Shown here in pieces: positions 1-9,168 of a stretch of DNA of 20,257 bases. The notes under the pieces were generated by a model, which saw nothing but the letters and a program-made list of their open reading frames with translations, was not told where the DNA came from and did not search any database. The DNA is from Gemmatimonadota bacterium. Lineage in GTDB: Bacteria > Gemmatimonadota > Gemmatimonadetes > Gemmatimonadales > GWC2-71-9. Numbering within the stretch: the first letter of the stretch is position 1; each line of letters begins with the position of its first letter. The position numbers were made by a program, and so were the translations under genes. Location: NCBI GenBank assembly GCA_003221075.1, contig QHUF01000308.1, forward strand, positions 1-20,257. Direction: 5' to 3'.

Positions 1-59
1 TCGGCCTTCGACATCTTCGTACGCATCGCCAACGCGGAGGTGAGTTCAGCCTTGTTCAC
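1..59 (-). CDS. HU-family DNA-binding protein, N-terminal fragment
   Basis: Leftward reading frame starting at a GTG (57-59) and leaving the window at base 1, so only 19 codons are visible. They read MNKAELTSALAMRTKMSKA, which matches the usual opening of HU/IHF-family histone-like proteins (MNK-x-x-L, then a first helix, then LSK-like). An excellent Shine-Dalgarno AAGGAG (complement of 66-71) lies 6 nt before the GTG and fixes the start. HU proteins are about 90 residues long and bind and bend DNA in the nucleoid, so roughly 70 residues are outside the window. It is divergent from the thymidine kinase gene. The family call rests on a short stretch only. Confidence 0.75.
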   Translation of the reverse strand, partial: MNKAELTSALAMRTKMSKA

Positions 60-217
60 TGCGATCTCCTTGAAGGGGGGGCGCGAAAACCCGCATGAAT
101 ACTGAAGAACTATGGGATATCCCCCGAAAATCCGCAAGTTTGCTGGGCTTTCTCGACCCTCCTCCCCTCCGGCGATCCGTTGCTCCCTAGGCCGTTCAGC
201 GTGTAACGTGAGGGCCC
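60..217. other. Divergent intergenic region between HU and tdk genes
   Basis: 158 bp with no supportable gene, locally less GC-rich than the flanking coding DNA. It must hold promoters in both directions. For the rightward tdk gene the best candidate I see is TTGCTC at 180-185 and TGTAAC at 202-207 with 16 nt between. That would place transcription start very near the ATG at 218, implying a short or absent leader. This is weak evidence (3 of 6 and 4 of 6 matches). No terminator or riboswitch structure is apparent. Confidence 0.4.
109..137 (-). promoter_or_regulatory. Possible promoter for the HU gene
   Basis: Read leftward, TTGCGG (complement of 132-137) and CATAGT (complement of 109-114) are separated by 17 nt, the ideal sigma-70-type spacing. 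They match 3 of 6 and 4 of 6 consensus bases. A start from here would give a 5' leader of roughly 40 nt before the well-placed AAGGAG of the HU gene. The match is weak and the call is only a suggestion. Confidence 0.25.
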
Positions 218-826
218 ATGTTCCAGCAAGCCAACCGCCCAGGATGGATCGAGGTCATCTCGGGCGTGATGTTCAGCGGCAAGTCGGAAGAGCTGATCCG
301 TCGCGTACGGCGCGCGGTCATCGCGCGCAAGCAGGTGCAAGTCTTTAAGTCCCATCTAGATGCGCGTTACGCCGGGCTCTTCTCGGTTTCGTCGCACGAC
401 GGCGTGACCGTCGAAGCCGAACCCGTAGACTCCGCCGAGGAGATCTCGCGTCGTCTCCGCGATACGACCGAAGTCGTCGCCGTCGACGAGGCACAGTTCC
501 TCGACGACGGCATCGTCGATTTGGCGAACCGCCTCGCCGACCGGGGCGTCCGCGTCATCCTCGCGGGCACCGACGTCGACTTCCGGGGCCTGCCGTTCGG
601 TCCGATGCCGATCCTCATGTGCGTCGCCGAGGTGGTGGACAAGTTCCAGGCGATCTGCGTGGTGTGCGGTGGTCCGGCCACGCGAAATCAGCGGCTCGTC
701 AACGGCAAGCCGGCGCTGTGGGACAGCCCGATCATCATGGTCGGTGGGCGGGAATCCTATGAAGCGCGCTGCAGGCACTGCCATCGGGTCCCGAGGCAGG
801 ATGAGGATCAGACTGCGTTGCTCTAG
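218..826 (+). CDS. tdk: Thymidine kinase (type II)
   Basis: 202-aa protein that phosphorylates thymidine (and deoxyuridine) with ATP in the cytosolic pyrimidine salvage pathway. Visible signatures of the small type II family are the P-loop GVMFSGKS at residues 16-23, the Walker B/active site DEAQF at 90-94, and the lasso zinc site with C147, C150, C185 and C188. The substrate-loop motif VGGRESYEARC lies just before the last cysteine pair. Length is normal for the family. The ATG at 218 is preceded by a modest GAGGG and gives the expected short lead into the P-loop. It is the first gene of the long rightward cluster, and its stop codon runs directly into the heptamer repeat island. The assignment is secure. 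Confidence 0.96.
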   Translation: MFQQANRPGWIEVISGVMFSGKSEELIRRVRRAVIARKQVQVFKSHLDARYAGLFSVSSHDGVTVEAEPVDSAEEISRRLRDTTEVVAVDEAQFLDDGIVDLANRLADRGVRVILAGTDVDFRGLPFGPMPILMCVAEVVDKFQAICVVCGGPATRNQRLVNGKPALWDSPIIMVGGRESYEARCRHCHRVPRQDEDQTALL

Positions 827-889
827 GTATTCGGTATTCGGTATTCGGTATTCGACGCCCCGAATACCGAGGACCGAAGACCGACTACC
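826..889. repeat. Mirror-image heptamer repeat island between tdk and coaE
   Basis: Four perfect tandem copies of the 7-mer GGTATTC occupy 826-853; the first base of copy one is the last base of the tdk stop codon. After an 8-nt spacer (854-861), four units in the opposite orientation follow at 862-868, 869-875, 876-882 and 883-889: GAATACC, an exact reverse complement, then variants with 2, 1 and 1 mismatches. The two halves can pair at 24 of 28 positions as a hairpin or cruciform. No U-tract follows, so it is not a classical intrinsic terminator. It fills almost the entire gap to the coaE start codon at 899. Copy number and register are read directly; function is unknown. Confidence 0.9.
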
Positions 890-898
890 GTTCCTGCC

Positions 899-1885
899 AT
901 GCTCAACGTAGGCCTCACTGGCAACATCGCGTCGGGCAAATCCACCGTCGTGGAGTTGTTCAAGAAATGGGGAGCGACGGTGATTGACGCGGATAGCCTC
1001 GCCCGCGAAGCGCAGGCCCCCGGCGGCGCCGTCCTGGCCGCGATAGCCCGCCGCTTCGGAACCGACGTGCTGGCCCAGGGTGGGACGCTCGACCGCGCGG
1101 CCCTGCGCGGCAAGGTCATGGGTGACGACAAGGCGCTGGCGGCGCTCAACGCGATCGTGCACCCCGCCGTGCAACAGCGCCGGCTCGAGCTGCAGCGGGC
1201 AGCGAGCGAGCGCGGTGACGCCATCGTCATCAACGACATCCCATTGTTGTTCGAAGTCCTCGATCCGGCGCAGTTCGATGCCGTAGTCCTGGTCGACGCT
1301 CCCATCGTGCTGCGTCGCACTCGGCTGCGCACCCTGCGGGGGCTCTCGAACGAGGAAGCCGACCGGATGATCGCCGCACAGATGCCCGCCGAGCGCAAGC
1401 GACCACAGAGCCAGTACGTAATCGAGAACGCAGGGACATTGGCAGATCTGGAAAAAGAGGCGAAGAAAGTGTTCGCGGAGCTCCGGAAGCAGGCGGCGCG
1501 CGCCGGCGTGCGCGATGAGACTCCGGGCCAAACGCTCCTGCTCGCGGCACTGGATGCAAAGGACGCCGCGGCACCGGTGCTGCAGGCGATCGAGCGCCGC
1601 TACCGCGATGCGGGGATGCGGGTCGAGCGCACGACCGTGAAAGGACTCGCAAAGGCGCTGAAGGCCGGGACGCCGCTTTCCATCGTCGCCACGGCGCAGG
1701 CCGCGGACGGCGCACGCACCGCATGGGAGGCCGCGGATCCGCCACGACCCTGCCGTCTCTACTATCTGTCGCCGGACCCCGATCCGGTCGCCGTGCGGCT
1801 CGACCTCCGGCCCTGGGGTGAGACCCGCGTCGCTCTCAGTGAAGAAGACGGCGCAGGGCTGGCGCCCCGAGCGGACCTGTTGTAG
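899..1885 (+). CDS. coaE: Dephospho-CoA kinase with long C-terminal extension
   Basis: Catalyses the last step of coenzyme A synthesis, ATP-dependent phosphorylation of dephospho-CoA. The N-terminal 200 residues carry all the family marks: P-loop GNIASGKS at 8-15, DAD at 30-32, HPAV at 88-91, the lid helix around 142-161 ending in a conserved Q, and the late YVIENAG segment at 173-179. Typical CoaE proteins end near residue 200. This one continues about 125 residues further (about 205-328) in a region without an obvious domain. That tail has a CRLYYL motif at 285-290 that vaguely recalls PIG-L-type deacetylases, but no catalytic HPDDE is present. No strong ribosome site precedes the ATG at 899, and gcvH follows after 11 nt. 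The kinase call is secure; the tail is unassigned. Confidence 0.93.
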   Translation: MLNVGLTGNIASGKSTVVELFKKWGATVIDADSLAREAQAPGGAVLAAIARRFGTDVLAQGGTLDRAALRGKVMGDDKALAALNAIVHPAVQQRRLELQRAASERGDAIVINDIPLLFEVLDPAQFDAVVLVDAPIVLRRTRLRTLRGLSNEEADRMIAAQMPAERKRPQSQYVIENAGTLADLEKEAKKVFAELRKQAARAGVRDETPGQTLLLAALDAKDAAAPVLQAIERRYRDAGMRVERTTVKGLAKALKAGTPLSIVATAQAADGARTAWEAADPPRPCRLYYLSPDPDPVAVRLDLRPWGETRVALSEEDGAGLAPRADLL

Positions 1886-1896
1886 GCTCCCGTCCC

Positions 1897-2286
1897 ATGT
1901 CGAGCATTCCGAAGGACCTTCGCTATACGAAGGACCACGAATGGGTGCGGGAGAGTAGTGACCCGCAGGTGGTCGAGGTCGGGATCACCGATTACGCCCA
2001 GGGCGAGCTGGGTGACGTGGTGTTCGTCGAGCTCCCCAAATCCGCGGCCGCGTTCAAGCAGCGCGATGTCTTCGGGACGATCGAAGCAGTGAAGGCCGTG
2101 TCCGAGCTCTACTCTCCGGTGGCCGGTACGATCGTCGAGGCGAACAAGGCCCTCGAGCAGGACCCGGCGCTCGTAAACCGCGATCCGTACGGCAAGGGCT
2201 GGATGGTGAAGGTGAAGCTCAAAGAGCCCAAAGAATTGGAGGGGCTGCTCCGCGCCGACGGCTACGCGAAGCATGTTGGAGAGTGA
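1897..2286 (+). CDS. gcvH: Glycine cleavage system H protein
   Basis: 129-aa lipoyl-carrier protein of the glycine cleavage system; its swinging lipoyl arm receives the aminomethyl group from GcvP and passes it to GcvT. The start RYTKDHEWVR and the segment GITDYAQGELGDVVFVELP are typical, and the lipoyl-accepting lysine is K66 within ESVK-like EAVKAVS. The C-terminus with NRDPYGKGWMVKVK is also standard. Length is normal for the family. The reading frame ends in a GTGA overlap with the next gene, implying translational coupling. The probable enzyme that loads the lipoyl group lies in the same cluster at 5864-6562. The assignment is secure. Confidence 0.97.
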   Translation: MSSIPKDLRYTKDHEWVRESSDPQVVEVGITDYAQGELGDVVFVELPKSAAAFKQRDVFGTIEAVKAVSELYSPVAGTIVEANKALEQDPALVNRDPYGKGWMVKVKLKEPKELEGLLRADGYAKHVGE

Positions 2287-2969
2287 AAGCCACATTCCAC
2301 GGACACGCCTGTTTTGTGCTCGAGCGGGACGGTAAGCGCGTCATTATCGACCCATTTCTCACCGGAAATCCCGCCGCCGTCGTCGGACCCGACAAGTTGC
2401 CCCACCTCGATGCCATTCTGCTGACACACGGACACGGCGACCACCTGGGTGACGCGGTCGCGCTGTCGCAGAAACACAGGGCGACGATCGTGGCTACCTA
2501 CGAGCTGGCGCAGTTCTGCGCCGATCAAGGCGGCACGAGTCACGCCATGCACATCGGCGGCGCGCACGAGTTCCCCTTCGGCACCGTGAAGCTCGTGCCC
2601 GCGTTTCACGGCGGGCAAGTCGAGGGTGACACAACCGGCCGGTACACGACCAATCCCGCCGGTGTGGTCGTCACGATGGGCGGGAAGACGGTCTACCACA
2701 CCGGGGACACCGCGCTCACGCTCGAGATGCAGCTCCTGGCCGGGCCTCCCCGGGTCGACCTGATGCTGGTCCCGATCGGCGATAATTACACGATGGGTGT
2801 GGCCGATGCGGCGCGCGCCGTGGAGTTCGTGAAACCCAAAAGCGTTATTCCAATGCACTACAACACGTGGGATATCATCAAGGCCGATCCCGCGGAGTTC
2901 CGGCGCCTGGTCGGCAGCACATCGGCCGTCACGATTTTGAAGCCTGGGGAATCCTTCACGCTCTCGTAA
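2283..2969 (+). CDS. MBL-fold metal-dependent hydrolase, UPF0173 family
   Basis: 228-aa protein of the metallo-beta-lactamase superfamily. The metal-binding motif HGHGDH is at residues 49-54, followed by FHGG, the HTGDT strand carrying the bridging aspartate, and a late IPMHYNT histidine, as in the UPF0173 group (for example YtkL-type proteins). The start GTG at 2283 overlaps the gcvH stop by 4 nt, and the frame opens MKATFHGHACF, the expected family N-terminus. Its substrate is not known. It sits between gcvH and gcvP with a 1-nt gap to gcvP, so it is co-transcribed with glycine cleavage genes, which may or may not mean a functional link. Confidence 0.92.
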   Translation: MKATFHGHACFVLERDGKRVIIDPFLTGNPAAVVGPDKLPHLDAILLTHGHGDHLGDAVALSQKHRATIVATYELAQFCADQGGTSHAMHIGGAHEFPFGTVKLVPAFHGGQVEGDTTGRYTTNPAGVVVTMGGKTVYHTGDTALTLEMQLLAGPPRVDLMLVPIGDNYTMGVADAARAVEFVKPKSVIPMHYNTWDIIKADPAEFRRLVGSTSAVTILKPGESFTLS

Positions 2970-2970
2970 G

Positions 2971-5856
<2,886 letters not shown>

Positions 5857-5857
5857 C

Positions 5858-5889
5858 GGGCGGATGGGCGGATCGGCGGATGGGCCGCA
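5858..5889. repeat. Octamer repeat island at the gcvP / lipoyl-transferase junction
   Basis: Four consecutive 8-bp units of GGGCGGAT type: two identical copies at 5858-5865 and 5866-5873, a one-mismatch copy at 5874-5881 and a degenerate one at 5882-5889. The array begins 2 nt after the gcvP stop. The ATG I choose for the next gene (5864-5866) straddles the first two units, so the repeat appears to supply the start codon and the first codons. On the opposite strand the unit reads ATCCGCCC, the same family as the islands at 6233-6272 and 16391-16438. Confidence 0.88.
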
Positions 5890-6562
5890 TTGGAACCTGA
5901 TCGTCGATGCGGTGGGGCGGTCTGGCGAATACAACATGGCGACGGATGAAGCGCTGCTGGAAGACGTCGCGTGCCATGGCGGCGCCTACCTCCGCTTCTA
6001 TCGCTGGGATCCTCCGACGCTCTCCCTGGGACGGAATCAACCGAACACGTTTGACGACGTGCCGATCGTGCGCCGGCCCACCGGTGGACAGGCTGTGTGG
6101 CACGAGCAGGAAGTCACGTACGCGGTCGTCGCACCCATTGCATTGTTCGGTTCGCTTCGGAAGGCCTACTGCGAGATCCACACGCGACTCGCGCGAGCAT
6201 TGCGCTCGCTTGGCGTCGACGCGGTGCTCGCGCCGGCCCATCCGCCCATCCGCCCATCCGCCCATCCGGCGTCCTGCTTCGCGTCCTCGGTGGGCGGCGA
6301 GATTCTCGTGGACGGGCGCAAGCTCGTGGGTTCCGCACAGGTTCGGCGCGGCGATGCCTTCCTGCAGCATGGATCGATCCTGCTCGATGCCACGCAACCT
6401 TCGTCGTTCAACGGGGGAACGACTCTCGCAACAGTCCTCGGGCGTCCGGTGAGCTTCACGGAAGTCGCGGATGCCATCATCAACACCTGGAGGGACTTCC
6501 GACCGTCCGGCCGTCAGACCGTCCGACCGTCCGACGTCATTGCTTCTCTCGCCCCCCGGTGA
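5864..6562 (+). CDS. LipM/LplA-type octanoyl- or lipoyl-protein transferase
   Basis: 232-aa member of the biotin/lipoate ligase-like fold. Family landmarks are WNLIVD at 10-15, NMATDEALL at 24-32, LSLGRNQ at 53-59, RRPTGGQAVWH at 70-80, the likely acyl-accepting C138 in SCFAS, and DGRKLVGSAQ at 150-159 with the conserved K153. The Cys plus Lys pattern resembles LipM octanoyltransferases more than LplA ligases, but I cannot settle the choice. The role fits its place: loading the lipoyl precursor onto GcvH of the same cluster. The start at 5864 lies within a repeat island; upstream in-frame codons belong to gcvP. Two more octamer arrays fall inside the gene, one coding for 124-137 just before C138, another for the C-terminal tail at about 213-226. 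Confidence 0.88.
   Translation: MGGSADGPHWNLIVDAVGRSGEYNMATDEALLEDVACHGGAYLRFYRWDPPTLSLGRNQPNTFDDVPIVRRPTGGQAVWHEQEVTYAVVAPIALFGSLRKAYCEIHTRLARALRSLGVDAVLAPAHPPIRPSAHPASCFASSVGGEILVDGRKLVGSAQVRRGDAFLQHGSILLDATQPSSFNGGTTLATVLGRPVSFTEVADAIINTWRDFRPSGRQTVRPSDVIASLAPR
6233..6272. repeat. Octamer repeat island inside the lipoyl-transferase gene
   Basis: Three perfect tandem copies of TCCGCCCA at 6241-6264, flanked by related units at 6233-6240 and 6265-6272. Because 8 is not a multiple of 3, the array is read in all three frames and encodes a low-complexity proline-rich stretch (residues 124-137, with an 8-residue periodicity) that ends directly before C138. It is in inverted orientation relative to the island at 5858-5889 about 370 bp upstream, so the two could pair. 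Confidence 0.9.
6501..6540. repeat. Octamer repeat island at the 3' end of the lipoyl-transferase gene
   Basis: Units of GACCGTCC at 6501-6508, 6517-6524 and 6525-6532, a variant at 6509-6516 and a degenerate last unit at 6533-6540. The unit can be written CCGTCCGA, differing from the CCGCCCAT unit of the neighbouring islands at three positions, so the two seem to be relatives. It encodes an RPS-rich tail near residues 213-226, beyond the catalytic core, and ends 22 nt before the stop codon. Confidence 0.87.
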
Positions 6563-6563
6563 A

Positions 6564-8345
6564 ATGTTAAGCGCCATGCTACGGCGCTCCTCTCCCCAGC
6601 TCCCTGTCTTCATCGTGCTCGTCGTCGCCGTGTTCGCTTCGTGCGAGCGCCGCGGCGGGTGCACCGGCGCGAACTGCGGTGTGCTCATCGATGCGGCCGT
6701 GGCGGAGCCGGGCACGCTGCTACCACCCTCGAGCGAGGACATTGTCGCCACCGACATCGACGAACAGCTGTTCCTGAAGCTCGCCGACGTCGGGATGTCC
6801 CAGAACACGCTGGGCGATGAAGACTTTCAGCCGCTGCTCGCGCAAAAATGGGAATGGGACGGACCGCTGACGCTGGTATTCCATCTCGATCCTCGTGCGC
6901 GCTGGCACGACGGACAGCCCGTCACCGCCGCGGACGTGGAGTTCACGTTCAACGCATACACCGATTCGCTTGTTGCCTCGCCGTACCGACCCAAGCTGCG
7001 CCGCATCGCCAGCGTGACGCAACGGGATTCGCTCACCACCGTCTTTCGGTTCCGCGAGCGGTATCCCGAGATGTTCTACGACGCCGTGTACCACATGCGG
7101 ATCCTGCCGGCGCATCTGCTGCGGCCCGTCCCACGCGACCAATGGCGGACGGCGCCGTTTGGCCGGCAGCCCGTCGGCGACGGTCCCTATCGGTTCGTTC
7201 GCTGGCAGGCCGCGCAGTCCATCGAGCTCGTCGCCGATTCGACCTTCTTCCTCGGCAGGCCCGGAATTCGGCGACTGATTTGGCGATTCACGCCTAATCT
7301 TCAGGTCGCCGTCCAGCAGGTGATCGCCGATCAGGCGGATGTTCGCGAACAGCTGGTGACGCCGGACAACGTCAAACGCGCGCGTGAGGCGCAACAGCTC
7401 GCCATCTACACCTACCGCGGCACCGTGTACACCTTCCTCTCGTTCAACCAACGCTCACCGGGAGACTCGACCAAGCCCCATCCGATCTTCGCGGACCGGG
7501 AGGTGCGCCGGGCGCTCGCCATGGCGGTGGATCGCGCCAGTCTCCTGAAAAGCGCGCTGGGCGACCTGGCCAAGGTTCCGCCGGGTCCGATCTCGGAGCT
7601 GCTGTGGATCTGGGACCCCGAGATCCGGCAGTTGCCGTACGACACCGCGCAGGCCGGCCGCATCCTGAATGCACGGGGCTGGCGCGATCACGACGGCGAC
7701 GGTGTCCGCGACAAGGATGGGCAGCCGCTCGCGTTCCATGTTCTCGTCCCGACCTCGAGCGTGTTGCGGCGCCAATACGCGCGGTTGTTGCAGGAGCAGT
7801 ATCGCGCGATCGGCGTCCACGTCGAAGTCGACGAGCTGGAGCCCACGGTCGTCAATCAACGAGTCGGGACCGGGAAATACGACACCGCGATTCTGTCCCG
7901 GAGTAATGATCCTTCCCCCAGTTCGGGGATCGCGCAGAGCTGGACGCGTGCCGGCTTCGGCGGGTCGAATTTCGGCCGCTACTACAACCCCGAGTTCGAG
8001 CGGCTGGTCGATCGCGCCGTGACCGCCACCACGCGAGACCGGGCGCGCCCTCTGTGGCGGGCCGCGATGGAAACGCTGAACGCCGATGCCCCGGGGGTGT
8101 TTCTCTACGCGCTCGACAATGTCGCGGCCATCCACAAGCGCGTGGACAACGTCCAGATCCGCCCCGGGGGCGGCGTGGCTCCTGCGGCGCCTCGTCGCGT
8201 CTGTCGCGATCATCTTCGCCGTTGTCACGTTCGTCTTTATCCTGATTCATCTCGCGCCGGGAAAGCCGTGCGGGCACATCGGCGGAGGCGAGTACGTAGA
8301 CCAGATCCAGTGCGACCGACTCATCACGCAATTCGGGCTCGATAA
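6564..8345 (+). CDS. ABC transporter peptide-binding lipoprotein (SBP family 5)
   Basis: Periplasmic, probably lipid-anchored, solute-binding protein of the DppA/OppA class that feeds the importer encoded downstream. A signal segment (residues about 11-24) ends in FASC with the candidate lipid cysteine C27. Family features follow, including WEWDGPLTLVFHLDPRARWHD, the VTAADVEFTFNAY segment, and REVRRALAMAVDR-like text. The ATG at 6564 begins 1 nt after the preceding stop; 6576 is an equally possible start. Recognisable homology ends near 8165 (about residue 533). The last 60 codons are an out-of-frame reading of the permease gene, so the native stop seems to be missing. Family call secure, C-terminus suspect. 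Confidence 0.88.
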   Translation: MLSAMLRRSSPQLPVFIVLVVAVFASCERRGGCTGANCGVLIDAAVAEPGTLLPPSSEDIVATDIDEQLFLKLADVGMSQNTLGDEDFQPLLAQKWEWDGPLTLVFHLDPRARWHDGQPVTAADVEFTFNAYTDSLVASPYRPKLRRIASVTQRDSLTTVFRFRERYPEMFYDAVYHMRILPAHLLRPVPRDQWRTAPFGRQPVGDGPYRFVRWQAAQSIELVADSTFFLGRPGIRRLIWRFTPNLQVAVQQVIADQADVREQLVTPDNVKRAREAQQLAIYTYRGTVYTFLSFNQRSPGDSTKPHPIFADREVRRALAMAVDRASLLKSALGDLAKVPPGPISELLWIWDPEIRQLPYDTAQAGRILNARGWRDHDGDGVRDKDGQPLAFHVLVPTSSVLRRQYARLLQEQYRAIGVHVEVDELEPTVVNQRVGTGKYDTAILSRSNDPSPSSGIAQSWTRAGFGGSNFGRYYNPEFERLVDRAVTATTRDRARPLWRAAMETLNADAPGVFLYALDNVAAIHKRVDNVQIRPGGGVAPAAPRRVCRDHLRRCHVRLYPDSSRAGKAVRAHRRRRVRRPDPVRPTHHAIRAR

Positions 8346-9168
8346 GTCGATCCCCGAGCAGTACTGGCTCTACCTCGTCGCCCTGGCGCACGGCAATCTC
8401 GGGTATTCGTTCTCGCTGCATCGCCCCGTGCGGGACGCGATCGCGGACACGATCCCGTTCACGCTGCAGCTCGCCGGCGCCGCGCTGGCGCTCGATTTCC
8501 TCCTCGGGCTTGCGCTGGGCATCTATCAGGCGGTCCGCGTGAATCGCCTTCCTGACGTTGTCATCGGGAATGTCACGCTCTTCATCTATTCCCTGCCCAC
8601 ATTCTGGCTCGCGCTCCTCCTGTTACTCATCTTCGGCGAGAAGCTCCGGTGGTTTCCGGTGGGCGGGCCCAACGACCCCGTACTCTGTCCGCTCGTCGAT
8701 TCGCTGTACTGCGTCGCGGATCGTCTCTGGCACCTCGTGCTGCCTGCCGCCACGCTCGGAATGGTCGGTGCGGCTGGAACGGCGCGCTTCCAACGGGCGG
8801 CCATGCTGGAAGCGGCCACGCAGGACTTCGTGCGCACCGCGCGCGCCAAAGGCGTCCCGGAACGCCGTGTGGTACTCCGACATCAGCTCCGCAACGCCTT
8901 GCTCTCCTTTATCACGCGCTTCGGGCTCGCGTTTCCGTTCCTGCTCACGGGCGCCGTGCTGATCGAAACGATCTATGCCTGGCCGGGGATGGGGCGCCTG
9001 GCCTTCGACGCGATCCTCTCCCGCGACTACTCGCTCGTGACCGCGACCGCCTTGATCGTGAGCGTCGTCGTGGTCGCCGGAAATCTGCTCGCCGACATCC
9101 TCCTGGGCATCGCCGATCCGCGGCTGCGCGTGCGGGCAGACCCCGACGCCCACGTGCTGACCGCATGA
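8119..9168 (+). CDS. ABC transporter permease, DppB type
   Basis: Inner-membrane permease of a dipeptide/oligopeptide importer. It begins with a typical first membrane helix (SVAIIFAVVTFVFILIHLAPG), has a periplasmic region with FGLDKSIPEQYW, further helices, the ATPase-coupling EAA loop RAKGVPERRVVLRHQLRN, and ends near IADPRLR as usual. The start is unclear: homology begins at W in codon 8176-8178, there is no ATG, GTG or TTG between it and the ATG at 8119, and using 8119 adds about 19 unfamiliar residues and overlaps the binding-protein frame by 227 nt. A loss at the junction or a CTG start (8182) are alternatives. The stop overlaps dppC by ATGA. Confidence 0.9.
   Translation: MSRPSTSAWTTSRSAPGAAWLLRRLVASVAIIFAVVTFVFILIHLAPGKPCGHIGGGEYVDQIQCDRLITQFGLDKSIPEQYWLYLVALAHGNLGYSFSLHRPVRDAIADTIPFTLQLAGAALALDFLLGLALGIYQAVRVNRLPDVVIGNVTLFIYSLPTFWLALLLLLIFGEKLRWFPVGGPNDPVLCPLVDSLYCVADRLWHLVLPAATLGMVGAAGTARFQRAAMLEAATQDFVRTARAKGVPERRVVLRHQLRNALLSFITRFGLAFPFLLTGAVLIETIYAWPGMGRLAFDAILSRDYSLVTATALIVSVVVVAGNLLADILLGIADPRLRVRADPDAHVLTA

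Noticed and set aside
826..889. CRISPR array or intrinsic terminator
   Set aside because: Units are only 7 bp with no spacers between them, and no U-tract follows the hairpin.
356..1531. 391-codon leftward open frame over tdk and coaE
   Set aside because: It spans two well-supported genes and the repeat island and has shadow-like composition.
1886..1896. Glycine riboswitch ahead of gcvH
   Set aside because: Only 11 nt separate coaE from gcvH, leaving no room for an aptamer.
6564..9168. Binding protein fused to the permease through a frameshift
   Set aside because: The binding protein is outside the membrane and the permease N-terminus should be inside, so a direct fusion is topologically unlikely; a junction loss or sequencing error is simpler.
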